Both the position numbers and the translations under genes were made by a program. From Azospirillum oryzae (GTDB lineage Bacteria; Pseudomonadota; Alphaproteobacteria; Azospirillales; Azospirillaceae), in assembly GCF_900177515.1 (NCBI RefSeq), contig NZ_FXAK01000009.1, positions 124,001-188,000 of the forward strand: a stretch of DNA of 64,000 bases. The letters are read 5' to 3'. The notes below the pieces were generated by a model that saw only the letters and a program-made list of their open reading frames with translations, was not told where the DNA came from and ran no database searches. Shown here in pieces: positions 25,024 to 33,270 of this stretch (position 1 is the first letter of the stretch; every line of letters begins with the position of its first letter).

Positions 25024-26829
25024 TCAGGCCAGCGCCAGCGCGCTCAGCTTCTCCGGCGTGGGCACACCGTTGGCGTCCCAGCCGCGAACACCATAGTAGA
25101 GCGGCAGCATTTCCGGCAGGCGGCTGACCGCCCCCTTCGACGGGCCGGTCACGATCGGCTCGCTCAGCAGACGCGGCGGCAGGGTGTCGTCGGCGGCGGT
25201 CAGGCCGGCCTTCAGGTTCCACAGCCGCTCCAGGTTCCAGATCCGCTCGCCCGCCTCGATGAAGCTGTCGCCGGTGTAGGCGAAGCCGGTCAGCGCCGTC
25301 ATCAGCTCGGCGAATTCGGGCGCACCGATGCCGAAGGTGGCGAACAGGCAGGATCCGCTCGAATCCAGCGCCGCCGTCAGGTTCTGGAACAGGGCGACCA
25401 GCTCCGCTTTGCCGTCGATGCTGTCCTTGTCGACCTTGACCGGCACACCCAGCACCTCGGGGCTGATGGTGTAGCCACGGACGTGACAGCCGCCACGGTT
25501 GTTGGTGGCGTAGTTCAGGCCGATGCCCTGGACCGCACGCGGGTCGTAGGCCGGCATCTCCTGCTTCTTGACCGTCATCGACAGCTCGGGATGGCCGTAG
25601 AGGCTGGCCAGCCGGTAAGAGCCCAGCGCCAGCTTCTTGCCGAAGCCCTGGCCGATTCCGGCGAGCCGCACCGCCTCGACCATCGCGTCGGCGTTGCCGA
25701 AGGTCAGCTCCAGACCTTCGGTGTCCTCCAGCGTGATGATGCCGCGGTCGAACAGCTCCATCGCGCAGGCGACGGTGCCGCCCATCGAGATGGTGTCCAG
25801 GCCGTATTCGTTGCAGTAGTAGTTGGCCTTGATCACCGCGTCGAGGTTGTCGATCCGGCAATCCGGGCCGAAACCCCAGGCGGTTTCATACTCCGGTCCC
25901 TCGCCCTCACCCTTGTATTTGGGGTGGCTGACCTTGGTGGCGCGGCCGCAGGAGATGATGCAGGAGAAGCAGCCCTTCGGCCGTTGCAACTGATTGGCCG
26001 CCAGCGTCTCGCCACCCACCTTGTCGGCGGTTTCGAAATGGCCGTCCTGGAAGTTGCCGGTCGGCAGGCCGCCCACCGAGTTCAGGATGTTGACCAGCAC
26101 GTTGGTGCCGTAGAGGCGCAAGCCGGTGCCGCCGACCGGATGCTCCTTGATCATGGTGCTGGCCTTGCTCACCGCGGCGAGGAAGGCGGCCTTGTCGGCG
26201 ACGGTGACGGCACCGGTGCCGCGCACCACCACCGCTTTCAGGTTCTTCGACCCCATCACTGCGCCGACGCCGGTGCGTCCGGCGGCGCGCTGCATGTCGT
26301 TCATGATGGAGGCGATGAAGGACAGATTCTCACCGGCCGGGCCGATGCAGGCGATCTTGGCGTCGGTCGCCGTCTCGGCGTTCAGCGCCTCCGTCGTCTC
26401 GGGAACGTCCTTGCCCCAGAGATGGGCGGCGTCGCGAATCTCCACCTTGTCATCCTGGATCCACAGATAGACCGGCTTCGGTGAGCGGCCTTCCAGGATC
26501 AGCATGTCGTAGCCGGCGTATTTCAGCTCCGGTCCCCAGGCGCCGCCGGAATTCGACGCGGCGATGGTGCCGGTCAGCGGCCCCTTGGTGACCACGTCGT
26601 AGCGGCCGGCCGACGGCGCGAAGGTGCCGGTCATCGGACCCGACGCGAAGATCAGCTTGTTCGCCGGCGACAGCGGGTCGACGGCGGGATCCACCTCGTC
26701 ATACATGTATTTGGTGCCGAGGCCGCGGGCGCCGATGTAGTCGCGCGCCAAGTCGGTCTTCAGCGCTTCGGTGCCGATCTTGCCGGTGCTGAGATCGATC
26801 CGAAGGATTTTTCCTGTCCAGCCGTGCAT
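25024..26829 (-). CDS. aor: Tungsten-type aldehyde:ferredoxin oxidoreductase
   Basis: This 601-residue AOR-family enzyme oxidises aldehydes to carboxylic acids (or the reverse at low potential) using a tungsto-bispterin and one [4Fe-4S] cluster. Cluster ligands are Cys287, Cys290, Cys294 (CFSCIISC) and Cys494 (SGSCLF), a spacing that fits archaeal AOR. Pterin-binding stretches include GRYDVVTKGPLTGT, AGRTGVGAVMGSKNLKA and NNRGGCHVRGY. The start is clear (MHGWTGKILRIDLS). It lies 2 bases after the four-cluster ferredoxin gene. No FAD-containing AorC-like gene is present, so NAD reduction is less likely than transfer to the hydrogenase. Confidence 0.92.
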   Translation of the reverse strand: MHGWTGKILRIDLSTGKIGTEALKTDLARDYIGARGLGTKYMYDEVDPAVDPLSPANKLIFASGPMTGTFAPSAGRYDVVTKGPLTGTIAASNSGGAWGPELKYAGYDMLILEGRSPKPVYLWIQDDKVEIRDAAHLWGKDVPETTEALNAETATDAKIACIGPAGENLSFIASIMNDMQRAAGRTGVGAVMGSKNLKAVVVRGTGAVTVADKAAFLAAVSKASTMIKEHPVGGTGLRLYGTNVLVNILNSVGGLPTGNFQDGHFETADKVGGETLAANQLQRPKGCFSCIISCGRATKVSHPKYKGEGEGPEYETAWGFGPDCRIDNLDAVIKANYYCNEYGLDTISMGGTVACAMELFDRGIITLEDTEGLELTFGNADAMVEAVRLAGIGQGFGKKLALGSYRLASLYGHPELSMTVKKQEMPAYDPRAVQGIGLNYATNNRGGCHVRGYTISPEVLGVPVKVDKDSIDGKAELVALFQNLTAALDSSGSCLFATFGIGAPEFAELMTALTGFAYTGDSFIEAGERIWNLERLWNLKAGLTAADDTLPPRLLSEPIVTGPSKGAVSRLPEMLPLYYGVRGWDANGVPTPEKLSALALA

Positions 26830-26831
26830 GA

Positions 26832-27308
26832 TCAGACCTCCGCAAAGGCGTTCTTGAGCTTGGTGGCGAAGGAGCGTTTACGCGCCTGCGCCGACACCGT
26901 GTCCTCGACCCATTCCAGCGCGTGGGTGGGGCAGATCGTCGCACAGGCCGGATCGCCACCGCAGGTGTCGCATTTCAGGATCTGCGACCCCAGAAAATCC
27001 CAGGAGGCGCAGCCGAACGGGCAGGCCTGCACGCACATCTTGCAGCCGATGCATTTCGACTGATCCAGCTCGACCTGGCCGTTGGCCGGGTTGCGGTGCA
27101 TCGCCTTCGGCATGCAGACGGTGGTGCAGGCGGCGTCCTTGCACTGCTGGCACATCATGGGGACGGAGAAGCCTTCGCGTTCCCAGGTGTAGACATGGAT
27201 GCGGGAGGCTTTCGGCCGAAAGTCTCCCTCATGCTCCATGGAGCAGGCGAGTTCGCAGTTGCGGCATCCGGTGCATTTGTCCGGATGGATCATCAGCATC
27301 ATGCTCAT
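26832..27308 (-). CDS. Four-[4Fe-4S] ferredoxin subunit (AorA/HycB-like)
   Basis: A 158-residue electron-transfer protein with 16 cysteines in four groups: CTGCRNCELAC, CQQCKDAACTTVC, CIGCKMCVQAC and CDTCGGDPACATIC. This is the pattern of HycB, DmsB and AorA-type subunits. No twin-arginine signal is present, so it stays in the cytoplasm with the AOR. As first gene of the run it is placed where HycB sits in formate hydrogenlyase, linking the substrate enzyme to the hydrogenase arm. Confidence 0.9.
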   Translation of the reverse strand: MSMMLMIHPDKCTGCRNCELACSMEHEGDFRPKASRIHVYTWEREGFSVPMMCQQCKDAACTTVCMPKAMHRNPANGQVELDQSKCIGCKMCVQACPFGCASWDFLGSQILKCDTCGGDPACATICPTHALEWVEDTVSAQARKRSFATKLKNAFAEV

Positions 27309-27866
27309 GGTCGGGTGACCTCCTAATAACCGTGACGCGGACTCCGCTTCTCAGCGCTCCTGTCGAGTGCGTTCCGGCCGTTCTGGCCTGCCGGTCTCGC
27401 GCGTCCGGTGTTGGGCTGGTTCCTCGGATCGTGGCTTGGCCGGCTCGCGGCAACAGGGGATCGCCGCCGGAACGGCGGAGGAACCGCCGGGCGTGGCCAG
27501 AGCTTGGACGTGTGGCATGGGGGACTGGCCCGGGGATGAATCCGGCCCGTCGTGTTCGGGACGCCCGTCAGGGCGGATGGCAACACAGGGTGTTCGTTGT
27601 CGATCCGCTGGAGCCCGGGGCTGCCATGCGGACAGTCCGCATCGTTGGAGTGACCATAATCGTTGACCCGTTATGATCAAAAAAGCATAGGGCCCGGCTG
27701 TTGACCGTGTCTGGAGGGCGGGGCCGCCAATTTTTGGACCAGACTACTCTTTCTTATCACCAGCCTGCATGCGCCGATATGATTTACATCAACGCCTTTG
27801 CACTCGTTATGGTGAAGACATGGAATTGGCCCTGGGGAAGGCCCAGATTTCTTCGGAAACTTACCG
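27309..27866. other. Divergent intergenic region, AOR-hydrogenase operon / hypA
   Basis: 558 bases with no convincing gene. It must contain the promoter of the minus-strand operon and that of hypA. The right half (27650-27850) is distinctly AT-richer. A weak sigma-70-like pair toward hypA is TTGACC at 27663 and CATAGG at 27686 (17-base spacer). I looked for but did not find a good sigma-54 -24/-12 element or an FNR-type palindrome. Confidence 0.4.
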
Positions 27867-28208
27867 ATGCACGAACTGTCATTGTGCGAAAGCATCGTCA
27901 CCCTGGTGGTCGAAAGCGCCGGACGGGAGGGCATCCGCCGGGTGACTCGTGTCACGGTGGACATCGGCGCGGGCGCCGCCATCGATCCGGACGCGCTGCT
28001 GTTCTGCTTTCCCCTGGTGACGGAGGACACGCTCGCCGCCGGGGCGGAACTGGCGATCGAGCGGACGGCACTGAAGGCGCGCTGCGACGCCTGCGGCGCC
28101 GACTACGCGCCGGACACGCTGATCGCGCCATGCCCGGCCTGCGGTGGGACCCGGCGCACGCTGCTGGCCGGCCGCGACATGCGGGTGGTGTCGTTCGAAG
28201 GGGAATAG
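27867..28208 (+). CDS. hypA: Hydrogenase nickel-insertion protein HypA
   Basis: This 113-residue protein starts MHELSLCESI, with the nickel-binding His2. The zinc site is formed by two CxxC pairs (CDACGADY and CPACGG). HypA passes nickel to the hydrogenase large subunit with HypB. It is divergent from the AOR-hydrogenase operon, and no other hyp genes are in the window, so HypB-F must be elsewhere. Its presence supports that the neighbouring hydrogenase is truly nickel-containing. Confidence 0.9.
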   Translation: MHELSLCESIVTLVVESAGREGIRRVTRVTVDIGAGAAIDPDALLFCFPLVTEDTLAAGAELAIERTALKARCDACGADYAPDTLIAPCPACGGTRRTLLAGRDMRVVSFEGE

Positions 28209-28283
28209 AGTTTCAGGACGTTGTTGCAGCGAGGCGGTGATTGCGGATGATGGGGCGGGATTGTAGGAGAGGCACCGCCCTCG

Positions 28284-28740
28284 TCACGTTCTGATCCAAT
28301 TGATGCCGTTCAGAGCCAACGCCACTCGCTTCCAGCGCCGGTACAGCTCGTCCAGCCAGGGCCGGGTCCAGGGCGTCAGCTGCGGCGAGACGGCACCGGC
28401 CGCGTCGCCTTCCACGTCCTCCAGGTCTTCGCCTTCCCCGAGGTCGACCGCCTCCAGGGCAGCGATCGAGGCGCGCACTGCGGCCACGACGCCCCCTGGA
28501 TCCTTCTCCCTGGCCGCGGGACCGCCGCGGGCCGGACGGGCACGCGCTCCGGCGGCAGTGCGGCGCTGGCGGCCTCGCCCTGGGCGTGCTTCGGGGCGGC
28601 CAGAGCGCGCTGGAAGTCGTGGGCGTCCAGGCGGTGGCCGTCGAGGCGGATCATGGCGGTGGCCGAACGGCCGGCGGCATCGGCGGCGAGGTGCCGGCGC
28701 CGCGCCCGGTCGGCGAGCGCCTGGTCGAGGCGACCGAGCG
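28284..28740 (-). pseudogene. Broken gene of unknown family
   Basis: On the minus strand a coding-like stretch reads TLGRLDQALADRARRRHLA and MIRLDGHRLDAHDFQRALA in one frame. It then shifts near 28520 to EAVDLGEGEDLEDVEGDAAG and PWLDELYRRWKRVALALNG, ending at 28284. Composition is alpha-helical and acidic. I do not recognise the family. The frame change makes it likely dead. Confidence 0.35.
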
Positions 28741-28779
28741 TGCGTTCGGCTGTCTGGACTTGCCCCGGACCAGCATATC

Positions 28780-28962
28780 GAAGAGGTGTTCAAGACCATC
28801 CTCGGCAACTGCCAAAGCGTGGTGAACAGCTTGGCCAGCATCCGCAACAAGCTGAGCGATGCCCATGGTCATGGGCGAAAAGCAGTCCGCCCATCGGCAC
28901 GGCACGGGGAGTTGGCAGTCGATCTCGCGGGAACGGTCGCGACCTTCCTGGTGTCGACCTGA
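28780..28962 (+). pseudogene. Abortive-infection C-terminal-type domain fragment
   Basis: About 55 codons read VFKTILGNCQSVVNSLASIR, then NKLSDAHGHGRK and SARHGELAVDLAGTVATFLV. The R-N-K-x-S/G-D-A-H-G motif with following helix is typical of the Abi_C domain seen at the end of some phage-defence proteins. No N-terminal part in frame is present upstream, so this is a remnant only. Confidence 0.5.
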
Positions 28963-29369
28963 CGGGCCCGAGAAGCGGCCAAGTCGGCGACTGAGGGTAG
29001 GGATTGATCCCATAGGCGCATTTCGGACCAAAGGTCCTGTGCCGCGGTTGTCCGACCCCGACGAAAGCTCAAACCTGCAGCCCGAGATGAGCCACAAAGA
29101 AAGCGGGCGCTCCCGCAGGCGGGTCTCTGCTGGTCTCAACTTGACGAACCCGCTCCCGGCATCGCTCAAGATGCCCCTGCCGCGTCCCACCATCCGGTGG
29201 TTCCACCACGTGCCTTGACCGCCCCCATTCCGGCGATGGCCTGACCACCAATGGCACACTTGAGGAAAGTGAGAAAGGAGGAATAGTTTGTACCACGGAC
29301 GATAAGACGGAATGTGAGTGTCGGACGTTCCTGGCCGCCAGCGCATGCCGTGTCTCTCGGGAGGGCAAC
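28963..29369. other. Noncoding region before aioX
   Basis: 407 bases without a credible gene between a gene remnant and the aio operon. The promoter of aioXSR should be in its right part. A purine-rich stretch (GAAAGTGAGAAAGGAGG) lies at 29264-29280. No sigma-54 element is visible here, in contrast to the region before aioB. Confidence 0.4.
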
Positions 29370-30269
29370 GTGCCTAGGGGGGAAAAACCGCAGCATGGAT
29401 CTCTCCTGCAGTGGAGCCGGCGGTCGTTCCTGTTAGGACTGGGTGCGGCAAGCCTCGTCTCGATGCCGAGCTTGGCGGCTCCTCCCCTGACCGCACCGGT
29501 CCGCTTTGGACTGACGCCGGTGTTCCTGGATTCCGATACGGACCTGCTGGCGGCGCTTGAGCGCTACCTGGAGACGCGCCTGTCGCGGCCGGTCAGCCTG
29601 GTGAAGCGGCGGAGTTACCAGGAGATCACCACCATGCTCCTGACCGGACAGCTCGACGCCGCCTGGATTTGCGGGTTCCCCTACATCCAGTTCCGCAGCC
29701 AGTTGGGCCTGGTTGCCGTCCCGGTCTACCGGAAGCAGCCGCTCTACCAATCCTATGTCATCGTACAAAACAGCGATCTGGCTGTGACCATCGACGATCT
29801 GCGCGGTCAGGTGCATGCCTTCTCCGACCCGGACAGCAACTCCGGCTTCCTGGTCACCCGGTACCTGCTGGCGACGATGAACGAGTCCCCGGCCAGCTTC
29901 TTCCGCCGGAGCTTCTTCACCTACGGGCATCGGAACGTCGTGCGTGCGGTGGCCAGCGGCTTGGCCCAGAGCGGCAGCGTCGACGGCTATGTCTGGGATG
30001 TCATGGCCGAGATCGAGCCCGATCTGGTCGGCCGCACCCGGGTTTGCCATCGCTCGGTCCAACTGGGATTTCCTCCGATCGCCTGCCAAGCCTCCAAGCT
30101 CGGCACACCTCTGGTTCGCGAGTTGAGGGCGGCGCTCGTCGATATGCAGACTGACACCGTCGGCCAATCGGTCCTGCATCAGCTCCGACTGGACGGCTTT
30201 GCCGTCGGGGAGCCGTCCCTGTTCGACGGCATTGCCGCCATGTCGGATTTCGTGAGGGCTCCGGCATGA
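29370..30269 (+). CDS. aioX: Periplasmic arsenite-binding sensor AioX
   Basis: This 299-residue PhnD-like periplasmic protein has a twin-arginine-type signal (SRRSFLLGLGAA). The binding fold follows (FGLTPVFLDSDTDLL, KRRSYQEITTMLLTGQLDAA). Cys101 in AAWICGFPY corresponds to the conserved cysteine that AioX uses for As(III). It starts the run aioX-aioS-aioR and overlaps aioS by 4 bases. In Agrobacterium and Rhizobium AioX binds arsenite and signals through AioS; the gene order here supports the same role. Confidence 0.9.
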   Translation: MPRGEKPQHGSLLQWSRRSFLLGLGAASLVSMPSLAAPPLTAPVRFGLTPVFLDSDTDLLAALERYLETRLSRPVSLVKRRSYQEITTMLLTGQLDAAWICGFPYIQFRSQLGLVAVPVYRKQPLYQSYVIVQNSDLAVTIDDLRGQVHAFSDPDSNSGFLVTRYLLATMNESPASFFRRSFFTYGHRNVVRAVASGLAQSGSVDGYVWDVMAEIEPDLVGRTRVCHRSVQLGFPPIACQASKLGTPLVRELRAALVDMQTDTVGQSVLHQLRLDGFAVGEPSLFDGIAAMSDFVRAPA

Positions 30270-31735
30270 AATGGCCCGGGCATCCTCGCACCTGGCCTCT
30301 TGCGGTGAAGGCACCGTTGCTGGTGGCCGGTCTCATGGCTGCCGTCGGATCGCTGATCTCTTACACTGTGCTCACCCGTTTGGCCGAAGAGCAGCAGGTG
30401 CAAACGCGTCAGCTGGCGGCGGCCCATCTCGGCAGCCTTGCCGTCGCCGTCGAGCCGCACCTGGCCCGCCAGGACGTCTGGGAGACGTTCGATGTGCTGG
30501 ATCACGCCCGCCGGGCCGCCACCATGGCCTCCGCGCGCCAGCTGGTGGTGGTTCAGCCCGATGTCTCCGTCGTGGCCGCGTCGGATCCGATGGCCTATCC
30601 GGTCGGCATGCCGCTGCCGGAAGGATTGCGGGCACGGCTCGGTCGATCGGACGGGCTGGCGATCGACAGCACCCACGAGCTTGCCTGGGTCCATTGGCCC
30701 ATCGGGTCCGGAACCGTGCCACTCGGTCACATTCTCGCCGAGCTGGACCTGCGACCGCTCGTCAAGCTTCGGCACGAAGTGCTGATGACTTTGATTGCGG
30801 TGAATGCAGGACTGACGCTGATGCTGGCCCTCCTGGGCTATGCCCTGGTCCGACGGCTTCTGCGCCCCCTCGCTGTGCTCGACGACCACGTCGAGCGCAT
30901 GCGAGCCGGTGTGGTCGAACCGATCCCCGGCCGGTATGTCGCCGAGCAGACCGGCGAAATCGGCCGGCTGTACCGGCGCTTCAACGCCATGGCCACCGCT
31001 GTCGCCGAACGTGAGGCCCTGGCCGCCCGTCTGGCCGATGAGGAAAAGCTGGCGTTGCTGGGGCGGCTGGCATCGGGCATGGCGCACGAGGTCAACAACC
31101 CGCTCGGCGGCATGCTGACCGCCGTCGATACCCTGCAGCGGCACGGCGGCGATGAAGCGGTGCGGCTGCGCTCCGCAGCCCTGATCGAACGCGGCCTCCG
31201 AGGGATCGGCAACGTCGTCCGTGCGGCTTTGGTCGCCTACAAGGAGCCGCTGGAAGCCATCGAAATGGCGCCGGACGACCTCGATGATCTCCGCTTCCTC
31301 GTCGCTCATGAGGCACAACGCCGACGCATCGGCCTGCTTTGGGAAAACCGCCTGGACAAACCGCTGCCCGTCAATGGCGCTGCCGTCCGCCAGATGGTGC
31401 TCAACCTTCTGCTGAACGCCTGTCGGGCTTCTCCTCCCGGCTCCCCCGTGACCATGACCGCCGAGGTCAGGGGTCGGGTCTTGCGGATCGTCATCCGTGA
31501 CGAAGGGGCGGGCATGCCATCCGAGATGGTGGCCCTGCTGGGATGCAGGGGCTCCACGTCGCTGCCCCAGAACGGGCGTGGGCTGGGGCTGTGGACGGTC
31601 GCCCGCCTTCTCGATCGTGTGGGGGGCGAGGTTGATGTCGCCATCGGACCGGCAGCAGGGGGGCCCGCCGCAGGAACCATGGTGACGCTTTCCATCCCCC
31701 TCCAAGAGACGAGGCGAAGCCATGAGGCCGCGTAA
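30266..31735 (+). CDS. aioS: Sensor histidine kinase AioS
   Basis: A 489-residue inner-membrane kinase. Transmembrane helix 1 is at about residues 14-34, a periplasmic domain of about 135 residues follows, and helix 2 is at 172-194. After the HAMP region comes the H-box ASGMAHEVNNPLGGM with the phosphorylated His274, and the ATPase domain with N (LNLLLNACRASP), DEGAGMP and GRGLGLWTV motifs. It should read AioX loading and phosphorylate AioR. It overlaps aioX by 4 and aioR by 14 bases. Confidence 0.9.
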   Translation: MKWPGHPRTWPLAVKAPLLVAGLMAAVGSLISYTVLTRLAEEQQVQTRQLAAAHLGSLAVAVEPHLARQDVWETFDVLDHARRAATMASARQLVVVQPDVSVVAASDPMAYPVGMPLPEGLRARLGRSDGLAIDSTHELAWVHWPIGSGTVPLGHILAELDLRPLVKLRHEVLMTLIAVNAGLTLMLALLGYALVRRLLRPLAVLDDHVERMRAGVVEPIPGRYVAEQTGEIGRLYRRFNAMATAVAEREALAARLADEEKLALLGRLASGMAHEVNNPLGGMLTAVDTLQRHGGDEAVRLRSAALIERGLRGIGNVVRAALVAYKEPLEAIEMAPDDLDDLRFLVAHEAQRRRIGLLWENRLDKPLPVNGAAVRQMVLNLLLNACRASPPGSPVTMTAEVRGRVLRIVIRDEGAGMPSEMVALLGCRGSTSLPQNGRGLGLWTVARLLDRVGGEVDVAIGPAAGGPAAGTMVTLSIPLQETRRSHEAA

Positions 31736-33059
31736 GGCACCGTTGATCGCGATCATCGAGGATGATCCCATCATGGGCGAGTCCCTGGTCGAGCGTCTCG
31801 CCCTGGAGGGTTACAACCCGCTCTGGTGGACCAGCGGTGCGGAAGCCCAGGCCGCCCTCACGGCACACAGACCGGACATCCTCGTCTGCGATATCCGCCT
31901 GCCGGACATGAATGGCGAAGAGCTGTTCCGGGCGACCGCCGCCCGGTTGGGGGGAACGCCGGTGCTGTTCATGACCGGCTTCGGAGACGTCAGGCAAGCC
32001 GTCCGTCTGGTGAAAGCCGGGGCCGACGACTACCTGACAAAACCATTCCCTATCGACGAATTTCTGTCGCGGATCAGCGAGCTTTTGCAGGCACGCGGAC
32101 GTTGGGCTGGCGGTGGTGTCCTCGGCACTTCCCCACGGATGCATCAGGTCGAGCAATTGGTCCGGCGGGTTGCCGACGTGGACAGCACCGTCCTGATCAG
32201 CGGTGAAAGCGGCGCCGGCAAGGAGGTGGTTGCCCGCCACCTGCACGAGAGCTCCAGGCATGCGCAGGCACCGTTCATGGCGGTGAACTGCGCCGCCGTG
32301 CCGGCCGAGCTGATCGACAGTGAAGTGTTCGGGCATGAGAGGGGAGCCTTCACCGGGGCCCATGCCCTGCATTGCGGCTACGCCGAGCGGGCGGCGGATG
32401 GCGTCCTCTTCCTCGACGAAGTCGGCGAGTTGCCACTGCCGCAGCAGGCCAAGTTGCTCCGGCTGGTCCAGGAGCGCGTCTTCTTCCGGGTCGGCGGCGA
32501 GAAGCCGCTCCCCTTCCAGGCCCGCCTGATCTGCGCCACCAACCTTGACCTTGAGCAACGGGTCCGCGACGGCAGCTTCCGGCGCGACCTCTATTACCGC
32601 ATCAACGTCATCCCCATCGTCGTCCCACCCCTGCGCGATCGCCGGGACGACGTCCTGCCTCTGCTGCTCACCTACCTGCGGCGCTACGCCGACAGCTTCG
32701 GGCGGCCTGCCCAATGCCTCACCCCGCAGGCGGAGGCGGCGGCGCTCGCCCATGACTGGCCGGGCAACGTCCGCGAACTGCGCAACCGGATCGAGCGCGC
32801 GGTCGCCCTGTCCACCGGGGCCTGGCTCGGGGTGGGCGACCTGTTTCCAGAACAGGGGATTCGGGACAGCTTTGGCGATGCCCACGACTGGCCTCACCTG
32901 ACCACGGTCCGCGACGAGAGCGAACGGTCGTACATCCAGGCGACGCTCCAACGGGCCGATGGTCAGCTGGGCAAGGCCGCCGACCTGCTGGGCGTCGGGC
33001 GCACCACGCTGTGGGAGAAGATGCGGCGGCTCGGCATCGCCCTGGAACAAACGGAGTAG
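31722..33059 (+). CDS. aioR: NtrC-family response regulator AioR
   Basis: This 445-residue sigma-54 activator has a receiver domain (residues 8-120) with Asp57 as phosphate acceptor. The AAA+ domain has GESGAGKE as Walker A, and GAFTGA (about residues 208-213), the loop that contacts sigma-54. The C-terminal Fis-type helix-turn-helix is GKAADLLGVGRTTLWEKMRR. It is co-transcribed with aioX and aioS. A matching -24/-12 promoter and two palindromic upstream sites lie right after the gene, before aioB. Confidence 0.92.
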   Translation: MRPRKAPLIAIIEDDPIMGESLVERLALEGYNPLWWTSGAEAQAALTAHRPDILVCDIRLPDMNGEELFRATAARLGGTPVLFMTGFGDVRQAVRLVKAGADDYLTKPFPIDEFLSRISELLQARGRWAGGGVLGTSPRMHQVEQLVRRVADVDSTVLISGESGAGKEVVARHLHESSRHAQAPFMAVNCAAVPAELIDSEVFGHERGAFTGAHALHCGYAERAADGVLFLDEVGELPLPQQAKLLRLVQERVFFRVGGEKPLPFQARLICATNLDLEQRVRDGSFRRDLYYRINVIPIVVPPLRDRRDDVLPLLLTYLRRYADSFGRPAQCLTPQAEAAALAHDWPGNVRELRNRIERAVALSTGAWLGVGDLFPEQGIRDSFGDAHDWPHLTTVRDESERSYIQATLQRADGQLGKAADLLGVGRTTLWEKMRRLGIALEQTE

Positions 33060-33092
33060 AGGTCGCACCGAACTTCCAACTGTTACGTCCCA

Positions 33093-33106
33093 TTCGGAAC
33101 AGCGAA
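33093..33106. promoter_or_regulatory. Candidate AioR upstream site 1
   Basis: TTCG-N6-CGAA (TTCGGAACAGCGAA). It shares pattern and spacing with the stronger palindrome 54 bases downstream, about five DNA turns away, as expected for paired activator sites. About 110 bases before the -24 element. Confidence 0.5.
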
Positions 33107-33142
33107 CACGTTCTGAGCCGGAAATGGGTCTTGTGCGGCGGT

Positions 33143-33164
33143 GATGTTCGGATTTCCGAACATC
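33143..33164. promoter_or_regulatory. Candidate AioR upstream site 2 (perfect palindrome)
   Basis: GATGTTCGGA-TT-TCCGAACATC, a perfect 10-base inverted repeat with a 2-base centre, containing TTCG-N6-CGAA. It is centred roughly 88 bases before the expected transcription start, the usual place for an NtrC-type activator. Confidence 0.7.
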
Positions 33165-33215
33165 CGAGCCCCTTGATCCTGCATAAGCCTAGATTGGCCG
33201 CCGCTCTCTTCCCTC

Positions 33216-33231
33216 TGGCACGTCCGATGCT
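33216..33231 (+). promoter_or_regulatory. Sigma-54 promoter for aioBA
   Basis: TGGCACGTCCGATGCT: GG and GC are separated by exactly 10 bases, and it differs from TGGCACG-N4-TTGCW at one position. It lies 40 bases before the aioB start and 156 after the aioR stop. It fits AioR-dependent control. Confidence 0.85.
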
Positions 33232-33270
33232 TTGTGCAGCGGACAACGATAACGCCAAGGGAGGATCCCG

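Noticed and set aside
27500..27540. Possible sigma-54 promoter (TGGCAT region near 27510) for hypA
   Set aside because: The GG is not followed by GC at the required 10-base spacing.
27332..27676. Open frame of 114 codons between the AOR operon and hypA
   Set aside because: Arginine- and tryptophan-rich with no family signal and overlapping equally open frames on the other strand; typical of random GC-rich DNA.
27660..27682. FNR-like palindrome (TTGAC and ATCAA)
   Set aside because: The half-sites are 8 bases apart rather than 4, so it does not fit an FNR/CRP-type site.
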